Below are positions 33,775 to 41,904 of a stretch of DNA of 64,000 bases, piece by piece. The notes beneath the pieces were generated by a model. That model had not been told where the DNA came from. It searched no databases and saw only the letters and a list, made by a program, of their open reading frames with translations. The stretch is from Collinsella aerofaciens (GTDB lineage: Bacteria > Actinomycetota > Coriobacteriia > Coriobacteriales > Coriobacteriaceae): NCBI RefSeq assembly GCF_015561195.1, contig NZ_JADMSU010000005.1:1-64000 (forward strand). Direction: 5' to 3'. The position numbers and the translations under genes are program-made. Position 1 is the stretch's first letter; every line of letters starts with the position of its first letter.

Positions 33775-33877
33775 CCCGCCTGCCTCTCACACATATCGTT
33801 CCACGCGCAGTTTCGCAGCGAGCGAAGCGACGCGAGAATGTTTGAGCATGGAATGATATGTGTGAGAGGCAGGCGGG
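33775..33877 (+). repeat. Long hairpin element A2
   Basis: The 23-bp perfect outer arms (33775-33797 with 33855-33877) are followed by G-T wobble 33798/33854 and a 5-bp inner stem TTCCA/TGGAA. The 45-base core (33804-33848) has CGCGCAGTTTCGCAG and CGAGAATGTTTGAGCA, identical to the complement of A1, but a longer central hairpin. The inner stem differs from A1 by paired changes. It lies just downstream of dut (minus). Confidence 0.85.
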
Positions 33878-33893
33878 AGGGATAAGAGCGTCC

Positions 33894-34337
33894 CTAGGCG
33901 ACGCCGCTGGAGCCGAAGCCTCCTTTGCCTCGGTCGGTTTCGTCTAGTTCTTCTACTTCTATGAGGTTGACCGTGGGGACTTCTTGGATGACGAGTTGGG
34001 CTATGCGGTCGCCTTTGTTGATTTGGATGTCGTTGGTGGGATCCAGGTTGATGAGGATAACCTTGAGTTCTCCTCGGTAGTGGGCATCGATGAGGCCCGG
34101 CGTGTTGACTATAGACAGGCCCTGCTTGATGGCCAAGCCGCTGCGGGGCTGGACGAAGCCGGCGTAGCCATCGGGCAGGGCTATGGCCAGCCCCGTAGAG
34201 ACCAGACGGCGTTCGAAGGGCTTCAGGACGCAGTCCTCGTTGGAGTGTAGATCCAAGCCGGCATCGGAGGGATGGGCGTATTTGGGAAGCTCGACGGTGG
34301 GGTCGAGACGCTTTATGTTGACGGTAATGTTAGACAT
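33894..34337 (-). CDS. dut: dUTP diphosphatase
   Basis: 147 residues with all five trimeric dUTPase motifs: [39 protein letters not shown] and the C-terminal GKGGFGSSG. It hydrolyses dUTP to dUMP, preventing uracil incorporation. It is 4 bases downstream of nrdR on the same strand, grouping nucleotide-pool functions. Confidence 0.95.
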   Translation of the reverse strand: MSNITVNIKRLDPTVELPKYAHPSDAGLDLHSNEDCVLKPFERRLVSTGLAIALPDGYAGFVQPRSGLAIKQGLSIVNTPGLIDAHYRGELKVILINLDPTNDIQINKGDRIAQLVIQEVPTVNLIEVEELDETDRGKGGFGSSGVA

Positions 34338-34341
34338 GGAA

Positions 34342-34785
34342 TCACCTTAGCTTGTCGAGCTCTTGCAGAAACTCATCGACGTCTTTGAAATCGCGGTAGA
34401 CCGAGGCAAAGCGAATGTAGGCCACCTTGTCGATCTTGGCCAAGCGCTTGAGCACCATGTCACCCAACTCATGGGACGTGACGGCCGTCAGTGTGCGAGA
34501 GCGCAGCTCGACCTCGATGTCGTCGATAATCTCATTGAGCTTCTTAGTGTCGATATCGCGCTTGATGGTGGCGCGCATCAAGCCGACGAGCAGCTTATTG
34601 CGATCGAACCGCTGCTTGGTTCCGTCTGACTTAATGACCTCGATTGGGTCTTCACATCGCTCAAACGTTGTAAAGCGGTAGTTACACGAGCAACATTCGC
34701 GACGACGCTTAATGGTGTTATTTGACTCCTGCATACGGGAATCAACGACGCGGGTATGTGCCTTGCCGCATTTGGGACAGCGCAT
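34342..34785 (-). CDS. nrdR: Transcriptional repressor NrdR
   Basis: 147 residues. The N-terminal zinc ribbon [17 protein letters not shown] plus [17 protein letters not shown] is diagnostic, and an ATP-cone domain (about 49-138) follows. It senses dNTP/ATP and represses ribonucleotide reductase genes at NrdR boxes. The order lexA, LysM protein, nrdR matches mycobacteria. Confidence 0.96.
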   Translation of the reverse strand: MRCPKCGKAHTRVVDSRMQESNNTIKRRRECCSCNYRFTTFERCEDPIEVIKSDGTKQRFDRNKLLVGLMRATIKRDIDTKKLNEIIDDIEVELRSRTLTAVTSHELGDMVLKRLAKIDKVAYIRFASVYRDFKDVDEFLQELDKLR

Positions 34786-34836
34786 GGTACCTCCTCTTAA
34801 ACGATAACAAGGGTACCATGCGCAACGCGATAATGA

Positions 34837-35289
34837 TTACGAACGAGCAGGAACCTTAAGATGCGCACCGGCGGCGAGCGAACCATGCTCCAGATGATTG
34901 ACGTTACGGATCATGTCGGAAGTCTCTTGCGTGGAAAGGCCTTCGATTGGATATTCTTCGGCAAGCGACCAAAGAGAATCGCCAGGCTGAACGCGAATAG
35001 TCTCGTAGGTAATGTTGGAAACGGACTCGGCATACGCGGCGTGACGAGCGCTAAAGACCGACATAGCGAGGACAAAGAAGAGCGTAAGCGCAACGGCGAC
35101 GGCGACAATCGTCGGAACCTTCAGGGCAACGCGGGCCGGCGCGACTACAGCCTGCTGATTGCGCGCAGGCTTTACGGTCAAAGGCTGAAAGCCGGAGCGG
35201 CCACCCTGAACAACCGTAAAAGTGGGTTCTGCAGGCGTCTCGAGCTTAAGGGCGAGGTTTCCCTGGACCATATTCGTTGCGTTCATCAT
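34837..35289 (-). CDS. LysM membrane protein, SOS-linked division-inhibitor candidate
   Basis: 150 residues from ATG 35289 (GAGGAGA upstream; a second ATG is 3 bases on). A cytoplasmic basic N-terminus of about 60 residues is followed by one membrane helix (VPTIVAVAVALTLFFVLAM) and an extracytoplasmic LysM domain (VQPGDSLWSLAEEYP onwards, about 100-148). It is divergent from lexA and has SOS boxes in its promoter. Position and architecture parallel YneA of Bacillus and ChiZ/Rv2719c of mycobacteria, which delay division after DNA damage. The function here is inference. Confidence 0.75.
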   Translation of the reverse strand: MMNATNMVQGNLALKLETPAEPTFTVVQGGRSGFQPLTVKPARNQQAVVAPARVALKVPTIVAVAVALTLFFVLAMSVFSARHAAYAESVSNITYETIRVQPGDSLWSLAEEYPIEGLSTQETSDMIRNVNHLEHGSLAAGAHLKVPARS

Positions 35290-35357
35290 GTTCTCCTCTC
35301 GCGTGTTTTGCTGAGAACAGTTTTATCAAGCCGCGCGGACAAAAATGTCTAGCGCGA

Positions 35358-35425
35358 GAACGAATGTTCGGTTATTATTATCTTCGAACAGTTGTTCCTG
35401 TCAAGCAAAATTCGAACATTTGTTT
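35358..35425. promoter_or_regulatory. Three LexA (SOS) boxes between the LysM gene and lexA
   Basis: GAACGAATGTTC (35358-35369), GAACAGTTGTTC (35386-35397) and GAACATTTGTTT (35414-35425) fit the Gram-positive CGAAC-N4-GTTC consensus; the last is the weakest. They are spaced 28 bases start to start. The middle box lies between -35 and -10 of the minus-strand LysM promoter. The right-hand box is 25 bases before the lexA start. Confidence 0.85.
35376..35404 (-). promoter_or_regulatory. Promoter of the LysM gene
   Basis: On the minus strand, TTGACA (35399-35404) and ATAATA (35376-35381) have a 17-base spacer, and an SOS box fills that spacer. LexA bound here would block transcription. Confidence 0.65.
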
Positions 35426-35449
35426 GACATGGGTAGAGAGGATGCCCTG

Positions 35450-36094
35450 ATGGCTCGCAAAATTACCAAGCGTCAGCAGCAAATTTACGACTTCATCAAG
35501 GAATATCAGCAGGAGAAGGGTTATCCGCCCAGCGTGCGCGAGATGGCTTCTGCCGTGGGCCTTTCCTCCCCCAGCACCGTGCACGCCCATCTCTCTGCCC
35601 TGGAGGCGCGCGGGCTACTCAAGCGCGATGCCACCAAACCGCGCGCCCTGGAACTCTTTAACGAGGACGGTTCCTCTGTCTCAATTTCTAAATCTGACAG
35701 GCCCACCGCACCTCGCGGAACGGTCTCGCTACCGCTCGTTGGTCGCGTCGCGGCTGGGATTCCCATTCTGGCCGAGCAGAATATCGAAGACACGTTTACT
35801 ATCCCGACCGAAATCGCCACTGATCAGGGTTCCTTTATCCTTGAGGTGCATGGGAGCTCAATGATCAATGTCGGCATCTTCAATGGCGATTACATCATCG
35901 TCCGTGAACAAAAGAGTGCCATGAACGGCGAAATTGTCGTGGCCATGATTGATGGTTCAGCGACCGTCAAGACGTTCTACAAGGAGCAGGGGCGCGTGCG
36001 CTTGCAGCCCGAGAACGACACTATGGAGCCCATCTATGCGACGAACCCCGTTATTTTGGGTAAAGTTGTCGGTTTAATGCGCCGGTTCTCGTAA
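35450..36094 (+). CDS. lexA: LexA repressor
   Basis: 214 residues from ATG 35450. The N-terminal winged helix has YPPSVREMASAVGLSSPSTVHAHL split as helix-turn-helix (about 25-48). The self-cleavage site is A102-G103 (RVAAGIP), and the catalytic Ser137 (HGSSMIN) and Lys174 (ATVKTFY) are present. It represses SOS genes until RecA filaments trigger autolysis. Boxes lie upstream of itself, the LysM gene and recA. The stop overlaps the next start (TAATG). Confidence 0.97.
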   Translation: MARKITKRQQQIYDFIKEYQQEKGYPPSVREMASAVGLSSPSTVHAHLSALEARGLLKRDATKPRALELFNEDGSSVSISKSDRPTAPRGTVSLPLVGRVAAGIPILAEQNIEDTFTIPTEIATDQGSFILEVHGSSMINVGIFNGDYIIVREQKSAMNGEIVVAMIDGSATVKTFYKEQGRVRLQPENDTMEPIYATNPVILGKVVGLMRRFS

Positions 36095-36798
36095 TGCAAA
36101 AACGCATCACCATCTTTGATGCCGTCCGCGGGTTTACGATGATTTCTATGGCAGGTTTTCACGCTTGCTATGATCTCGCCTACCTGTACGGCTGGGATAT
36201 GCCCTGGTTTACCCAGTCAGTCTTTCAAGACATCTGGCGCGCCAGCATCAGCTGGGTATTTTTGTTTATCGCCGGTTGGATGTGCACGCTCTCACGCAAC
36301 AATGCCAAACGAGCGGCTAAGTACGCTGCCGCAGCTTTGGTCGTCTGGATCGCAACAACGCTCGTATCGGTCGACGATTCAGTGAACTTTGGCATCATTT
36401 ATTGCATGGCGGTGTGCACCGCGGTGGTTGCGTTCACCCGTCCGTTACTCCAAAAATTACCGGGCTCATGGGGCATCGCAGCGTGCCTTGTTCTTTTTGC
36501 CCTAACCTGGGGCATTCCAAAGGCGGTCTACCCACTCCCCTACCTGGCATGGCTTGGATTCCCAGGCCCGGGTTTTGTTTCGGGAGATTACTATCCGCTC
36601 ATACCGTTTGTCTTTATGTACCTTACCGGCTTTTTTGCTGCCCAGGCAGCACAAGCATCAAGTCTCGAAGCGCCAGTATGGGCATACGCCAATCCTATCC
36701 CGGCGCTCGCAGTCCTGGGTCGGCATGCCTTACCGTTCTACCTGCTCCATCAGCCAGTCATTCTAGGCGTGCTAGAAATCGTTTATTCCGTACGATAG
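36094..36798 (+). CDS. DUF1624 / HGSNAT-like membrane protein
   Basis: 234 residues, about seven membrane helices. The start ITIFDAVRGFTMISMAGFHACYDL matches the acyltransferase-like DUF1624 family (R-G-F/L...H...D), related to heparan-alpha-glucosaminide N-acetyltransferase. It starts on the last base of the lexA stop. Its 3' end overlaps the convergent hflX by 16 bases. The role is unknown: acetylation of a cell-surface glycan is a family-level guess. Confidence 0.75.
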   Translation: MQKRITIFDAVRGFTMISMAGFHACYDLAYLYGWDMPWFTQSVFQDIWRASISWVFLFIAGWMCTLSRNNAKRAAKYAAAALVVWIATTLVSVDDSVNFGIIYCMAVCTAVVAFTRPLLQKLPGSWGIAACLVLFALTWGIPKAVYPLPYLAWLGFPGPGFVSGDYYPLIPFVFMYLTGFFAAQAAQASSLEAPVWAYANPIPALAVLGRHALPFYLLHQPVILGVLEIVYSVR

Positions 36799-38072
36799 CG
36801 CTCGAGCCGCGGTGCAATACGAGCCGGCAGTTTCGCCACAATGCGAACGCCGTCCTCGAGATATTCCTCATGCAGAAGGGTTCCCTGCTCATGCACCAGC
36901 GTGATGAGAGCGCCCTCGCGATACGGGATATCAGCGGAGAGCAACACATCGGTGGCAGCTGCCTCGCGAGCAATCCGGTCGACGAGATCGTCGAGCCCCT
37001 CGCCTGTTTGGGCCGAGAACAGAACGGCCTCCGGATAGCGACGACGGAAACTCAATCGATCGACGCTATCGAGAAGATCGATTTTATTGAATACGGTCAG
37101 CGTTAAACGCTCTCCGGCGCCGATCTCATCAAGCACGCGGTCGACAGCCTCCAGCTGCCGCTCATAGTCCTCGTCAGACGCATCTACGACTTTGAGAATT
37201 AGATCGGCACCCAAAACCTCGGACAGCGTCGATTTAAAGGCATCGACCAGACCATGCGGCAGCTTTTGAATAAAGCCGACGGTATCGGTAATCGTCATGC
37301 AGCGACCGCCGGGCAGACGATACGAACGCGTCGTCGGATCGAGCGTAGCAAACAGCTTGTCCTGCGAAAGTACCGTAGAGCCGGTCAGACGATTGAGCAA
37401 CGTCGATTTACCGGCATTGGTATAACCGGCTAACGCGACGCGAAACGCCGGTGACTCAATGCGGCTCTTGGATTGAACATCGCGACGCTGTTCAAGCTGC
37501 TTGAGCTCACGACGAAGCGCAGCGATCTTATTACGAATGAGGCGACGGTCGACCTCGAGCTGACTTTCGCCCTGACCAAAACGTGAGCCGATGCCGCCGC
37601 GCGTCTGCTCCTTGGCGAGATGGCTCCACATGCCACGCAGACGAGGCAACAGATATTGAAGCTGTGCCAGCTGTACCTGCAGGCGTCCCTCACGCGTCTG
37701 AGCATGCAGACCAAAGATATCCAGGATCAGTGCTGTACGATCGATAATCTTTACCGGCTCGCCCACAGCTTTCTCTAAATAGGATTGCTGCGAGGGCGTC
37801 AGGTCGTCGTCAAAAATAACGACATCGGCATCCATGCGATGTACCAGGCCGCAAAGTTCCTCTACCTTACCGGAACCGATAAACGATTTGGGATACGGCC
37901 TTACCAAACGCTGAGACAAGCGGGCCACGCACTGGGCACCAGCCGTGTGGGCGAGACGCTCCAGCTCATCAAGCGAGCGGTCGAGCGGCCATGCATTGTC
38001 GCGCCATTCAACACCAACCAAAATGGCACGCTCGGGCTCGGGTGCCGTGGAAACAAGGGGGAAACGGGCCAT
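36783..38072 (-). CDS. hflX: GTPase HflX
   Basis: 429 residues. An N-terminal glycine-rich/coiled domain (about 1-195, with GSGKVEEL and RQ-rich helix) is followed by a GTPase domain with GYTNAGKSTLLNRLTG (about 209), DTVGFIQKLPH (about 256), TVFNKIDLLD (about 325) and a C-terminal extension. It splits or rescues ribosomes under stress. Start and miaA stop overlap as TAATG, so hflX, miaA and miaB form one unit. Confidence 0.95.
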   Translation of the reverse strand: MARFPLVSTAPEPERAILVGVEWRDNAWPLDRSLDELERLAHTAGAQCVARLSQRLVRPYPKSFIGSGKVEELCGLVHRMDADVVIFDDDLTPSQQSYLEKAVGEPVKIIDRTALILDIFGLHAQTREGRLQVQLAQLQYLLPRLRGMWSHLAKEQTRGGIGSRFGQGESQLEVDRRLIRNKIAALRRELKQLEQRRDVQSKSRIESPAFRVALAGYTNAGKSTLLNRLTGSTVLSQDKLFATLDPTTRSYRLPGGRCMTITDTVGFIQKLPHGLVDAFKSTLSEVLGADLILKVVDASDEDYERQLEAVDRVLDEIGAGERLTLTVFNKIDLLDSVDRLSFRRRYPEAVLFSAQTGEGLDDLVDRIAREAAATDVLLSADIPYREGALITLVHEQGTLLHEEYLEDGVRIVAKLPARIAPRLERYRTE

Positions 38073-39010
38073 TAGGCAGCCTCAATACGATGCAGGATAT
38101 CCTCAACGACCTCATCGATCGTACATTCATCCATATCAAACCACACGATACGGTCATCGCGCTTAAACCACGAAAGCTGACGCTTGGCATAACGACGCGA
38201 ACGCATCTTAATGAGTTCGCGAGCTTCATCCATGCTCATCACACCATTGAAAGCATCGATGATCTCTTTATAGCCAATTGCCTGCATCGACGTCAGGGCA
38301 TCTCCCAGCCCCTGGTCCATAAGACCGCGGACCTCATCGACAAGACCCTGCTCAAACATCAGATCGACGCGCTGGTTAATGCGCTCGTAGAGCACCTCGC
38401 GATTACGCGTCAGACCAAACCATAGGGCATGAAAATGCTCGCGCGGAACATTAAACTGACTTTTTTGCTGTGCATAGGAGATACCATCATCATGCATCTC
38501 GAGCGCACGAATCACACGGCGCACGTTATGGGGATGAATAACAGCAGCCGATTCTGGATCGCGCTCGGCAAGCAGGGCATGCAGTTCTTCCTCGCCAATA
38601 CGCTCGGCAAGCTCCTGATAGCCCGCTCGACGATCGTCCTCAAGTTCACCCGAGGGAAAGTCCATCTCATCGAGAGCGGCCTTGAGATATAGCCCCGTAC
38701 CTCCGCAAAAAACCGGCAGGCAACCCGAACCGAGGAGACGTTCAACATGCGCGCGAGCGTCAGCCTGATAAAGCGCAGCAGAATACGCCACGCCCGGCTC
38801 TACAATGTCGACGAGACGCAGCGGCGCCGTGCACTCATCGGGCGCCATCTTTGCGGTACCGATGTCCATGCCACGATAGATTTGCATCGCATCGCACGAC
38901 AACACTTCGGACGAAAGACGAGCTGCCAAACGGTCGGCAACATCACTCTTACCAACCGCCGTCGGACCGACGATCGCAACGGCGGAAAGACCTGCCCTGG
39001 GAGAAACCAT
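38072..39010 (-). CDS. miaA: tRNA dimethylallyltransferase
   Basis: 312 residues. P-loop VGPTAVGKSDVADRLA is near 14, DAMQIYRGMDIGTAK near 39, CGGTGLYLKAAL near 101 and FGLTRNREVLYERIN near 202. It adds the isopentenyl group to A37 of tRNAs reading UNN codons. The substrate DMAPP comes from IspH, and the product is the substrate of MiaB encoded just upstream. Confidence 0.96.
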   Translation of the reverse strand: MVSPRAGLSAVAIVGPTAVGKSDVADRLAARLSSEVLSCDAMQIYRGMDIGTAKMAPDECTAPLRLVDIVEPGVAYSAALYQADARAHVERLLGSGCLPVFCGGTGLYLKAALDEMDFPSGELEDDRRAGYQELAERIGEEELHALLAERDPESAAVIHPHNVRRVIRALEMHDDGISYAQQKSQFNVPREHFHALWFGLTRNREVLYERINQRVDLMFEQGLVDEVRGLMDQGLGDALTSMQAIGYKEIIDAFNGVMSMDEARELIKMRSRRYAKRQLSWFKRDDRIVWFDMDECTIDEVVEDILHRIEAA

Positions 39011-40386
39011 TAGCGCGGCTCGCCCACAACGGAACCGGACAAATACCAGGTCTTGGCAACGTCAACGTCAACATCAACGATCTTGCCAACAAGCTGATCG
39101 ATGCTGTAACCCTCGGGGATAGGCGCATGCACGGTCTGATTCTTGGGACTCTTGCCCAGCAGGACCGCATCGTTCTTTTTACTCGTTCCCTCAATGAGCG
39201 CCGGAACCACAGTATGAAGCTCACCCTGGTTATACTCGTGTGCCGTGGTCTCGATAACCTTAACCAGACGGTTGAAACGCTCGAGAATAACCTCATGCGG
39301 CGTAGGATCGTCAATCTCGGCGGCCGGGGTACCGGCGCGCTTGGAATAGATGAAGGTATAGGCCTGAGCATAGCGGACCGTCTCGGCAAGTGAGAGCGTC
39401 TGCTCAAAGTCTTCTTCAGTCTCACCCGGGAAGCCAACGATAATGTCGGTCGAGAGCGCGATATCGGGCATGCGGTTGCGAATGCGATCGACAAGGCCCA
39501 GATAGTCCTCGCGTGTATAACGGCGATTCATCTCTTTGAGGATCCGCGTCGAACCTGACTGGACGGCCAAGTGCAGCTGCGGCATAACGGCAGGCGTCTC
39601 GGCCATGGCGTCGATGGTCTCGGGCAACAGGTCCTTGGGATGCGAAGACGTAAAGAAGATGCGCTCCACGCCCGTATCGCCCACGGCACGCAGCAGATCG
39701 GCAAAACGCGGCTTGCCAAACAGATCGCGACCATATGAGTTAACGTTTTGGCCCAGCAGCGTAATCTCACGCACGCCCTGGCGCACCAAACCGGTCACCT
39801 CGTCGACAATCTCCTCGAAGGGGCGGCTCTTTTCGCGACCGCGCACGTACGGCACGATACAATAGGTGCAGAAATTATTGCAGCCCGTCATGATGGGCAC
39901 CCAGGCGTGATACTGGGTCTCGCGATGCCACGGCATGCTCATGGCATCCGTATCCTCATGCTCATTGGTGCGGATATGACGCTTACCATCAAGGAACGCC
40001 TCGGCAATGAGCTCGGCCACATGTGCAATGGAATGCGTGCCAAAGATGACATTGACGTTATCGACGTTGGTGAGCAGGCCCTCGCCATCGCGCTGCGCGA
40101 TGCAACCGCCAACGGCAACCACGCGCTTGCCCGAAGGCGAAGGCGGCAGGCTTTTGCAGGAATTGCACTGACCGTACAGGCGAGTATCGGCGGCCTCGCG
40201 CACGCAGCACGTCATGAAGACAACGATATCGGCATACGCGGGATCGAGCGCCATGAGGCAGCCATACGAATCAAGCAGACCGCTCACACGCTCGGAGTCG
40301 TGCTGATTCATCTGGCAGCCAAAGGTGCGGATAAAGTAGGTTTTACCGGCAAGAATATCGCGTACGGAACGCTGGTCCATGTGCAT
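39010..40386 (-). CDS. miaB: tRNA-2-methylthio-N6-dimethylallyladenosine synthase
   Basis: 458 residues. Auxiliary cluster cysteines are in TFGCQMNQHDSERV, FMTCCVREAA and VGGCIAQRDG; the radical-SAM cluster is in GCNNFCTYCIVPYVRG (about 157). A C-terminal TRAM domain (about 385-450) follows. It adds the methylthio group to i6A37. It is one of three methylthiotransferases in this window (with RimO and MtaB). Confidence 0.96.
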   Translation of the reverse strand: MHMDQRSVRDILAGKTYFIRTFGCQMNQHDSERVSGLLDSYGCLMALDPAYADIVVFMTCCVREAADTRLYGQCNSCKSLPPSPSGKRVVAVGGCIAQRDGEGLLTNVDNVNVIFGTHSIAHVAELIAEAFLDGKRHIRTNEHEDTDAMSMPWHRETQYHAWVPIMTGCNNFCTYCIVPYVRGREKSRPFEEIVDEVTGLVRQGVREITLLGQNVNSYGRDLFGKPRFADLLRAVGDTGVERIFFTSSHPKDLLPETIDAMAETPAVMPQLHLAVQSGSTRILKEMNRRYTREDYLGLVDRIRNRMPDIALSTDIIVGFPGETEEDFEQTLSLAETVRYAQAYTFIYSKRAGTPAAEIDDPTPHEVILERFNRLVKVIETTAHEYNQGELHTVVPALIEGTSKKNDAVLLGKSPKNQTVHAPIPEGYSIDQLVGKIVDVDVDVAKTWYLSGSVVGEPR

Positions 40387-40425
40387 AAGTCCTAACGATG
40401 GGGAGCGGAACGAGGCAAGCAGAAG

Positions 40426-40743
40426 CTATGCCACAGGCTTAACATCATCCATGACGACGTTATCCATAGCAGCTCGATTGATCTGGTGAACGTAGATAGA
40501 AAGGCGGATGGCCGTGCGCGACTCCCCGTTAATGAGGATGTCGGAGAACACGGGCGCGCAGGAAATATCAAAACCGGTTGGAATCAAAAAACCGCGCGCG
40601 ATAGCAACGGCCTTAATGGCCTGGTTGACGGCACCGGCGCCGACACACTGGATGTTGACGGGTACACCATCCTTGACCATGCCGGCGATGGCGCCGGCAA
40701 CGGACGCGGGCGATGATTTGCTTGATACCTTCAGGCAATCCAT
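40426..40743 (-). CDS. SpoVS family protein
   Basis: 105 residues from ATG 40743, CAGGAG upstream. LKVSSKSSPASVAGAIAGMV and GAGAVNQAIKAVAIARGFL are nearly textbook SpoVS (Alba-like fold), then IPTGFDISCAPVFSDI. About 15 residues longer at the C-terminus than the Bacillus protein. SpoVS affects sporulation and septation in Bacillus; no other sporulation gene is visible here, so the role is probably in division or nucleic-acid binding. Neighbours are rny and a GHKL ATPase. Confidence 0.92.
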   Translation of the reverse strand: MDCLKVSSKSSPASVAGAIAGMVKDGVPVNIQCVGAGAVNQAIKAVAIARGFLIPTGFDISCAPVFSDILINGESRTAIRLSIYVHQINRAAMDNVVMDDVKPVA

Positions 40744-40817
40744 GAAGAAACTCCTGCATTTAAAAGTACGTTTTAACTGCAATAACTGTATCGTACCGAG
40801 TGGACTCGGTAAAGGCA

Positions 40818-41903
40818 CTATTCCTCTTTGGCAAGATCAAAGGTCACGGTAATTCGATCACGCGAAACACGAATCTTTGGGTCGCCGCAAAGGTTGAGAT
40901 AATACCGGGCAGCAAGGTCATTAAAGTCGCGCTCCACAGCACGCGAAAACTGTGCCATGTCATCCTTGGCAATACGTAGCCCGCGACGATCCTTCGCGAG
41001 ATCGACAGGAGCCGGCGCATGCGAGGACGAATCACGCTCGCGCAGCAGACGCGCGGTCACACCGCGAACGGGCTTAATCTGCCCTGCCAAAATGCGATGG
41101 GCCGTGCGCTCGGACATCTCAAGACCCAAACCCGAACAAATACGGATAAAGTCCTCGGCATCAGAAGCAAGGCCTAAACGATCGACAACCGGAAGCTCGC
41201 TCTCGTCATCAATGAACAGGAGACGAGACGTATCGAGCCGACTTGACGCTTGAGCATAAAGGGTCGCGGCAATCTCAGACGGAGAACCAAGATAGACATC
41301 GCAACCACGCAACTCCTCGAGCGCAAACTCACAAGCAGCGCGAATAATATTATGTGGACCGCGAGCGCAGACATAACGTCCGTCCTCATCCTTGACGGCC
41401 TGGGGCCAGCTGGACTGATCGGCACGCTCACTGAGGCGATCGGCCGCGACGCTCACCTTAAAGGCTGAACCAAGATCGACGCCGGACGTGACCACACGGG
41501 CCTCGTCGGTGTTCTGCTTGATCGAAAACAATGCCATGCCACGACCGTGAACGCCCCAACGGTCCATCTTCATGCTCTCGAGCTTAGAGGTAACGCGGGC
41601 ATCGAAGATTCGCTCTTGCATATCCTGCGGAACGCCCGAACCGTTATCCAGAAAGACAAGCGTGCGGACGCCGTCTTCCTTGGACGTGGCGAGATAGACC
41701 TTGTCGGCGCCGGCATCGCGAGCATTACGGAGCATTTCGATGACGATATCCTCGACATGCTGAATGTCGTGCTTTGCCTGGCGCCGCTCGGCCTCCGAAA
41801 CGCGGAGGCGGACATACCCCTCGCCAAGGTTCTCCTCGACGCGAAGGCTGCCCTCCCCCGACATCGACGCGATAAATGAGATGAGCTCGTTCGCGTCGCT
41901 CAT
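40818..41903 (-). CDS. GHKL-type ATP-binding protein of unknown role
   Basis: 361 residues. The N-terminal half is an HATPase domain: DIVIEMLRNARDAGADKV (N-box, about 49-66), FLDNGSGVPQDM (G1, about 83) and WGVHGRGMALFSI (G2-like, about 118). No His-phosphorylation domain, MutL-type C-domain or topoisomerase part is recognisable. The C-terminal half (about 190-361) is mixed helical with a possible HTH-like stretch. It starts one base after the rny stop and precedes spoVS, suggesting a conserved rny-ATPase-spoVS unit. Confidence 0.75.
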   Translation of the reverse strand: MSDANELISFIASMSGEGSLRVEENLGEGYVRLRVSEAERRQAKHDIQHVEDIVIEMLRNARDAGADKVYLATSKEDGVRTLVFLDNGSGVPQDMQERIFDARVTSKLESMKMDRWGVHGRGMALFSIKQNTDEARVVTSGVDLGSAFKVSVAADRLSERADQSSWPQAVKDEDGRYVCARGPHNIIRAACEFALEELRGCDVYLGSPSEIAATLYAQASSRLDTSRLLFIDDESELPVVDRLGLASDAEDFIRICSGLGLEMSERTAHRILAGQIKPVRGVTARLLRERDSSSHAPAPVDLAKDRRGLRIAKDDMAQFSRAVERDFNDLAARYYLNLCGDPKIRVSRDRITVTFDLAKEE

Positions 41904-41904
41904 A

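Noticed and set aside
33509-33877. CRISPR array or ordinary terminators
   Set aside because: The units are opposed inverted repeats, not direct repeats with spacers, and no T-run follows either long hairpin.
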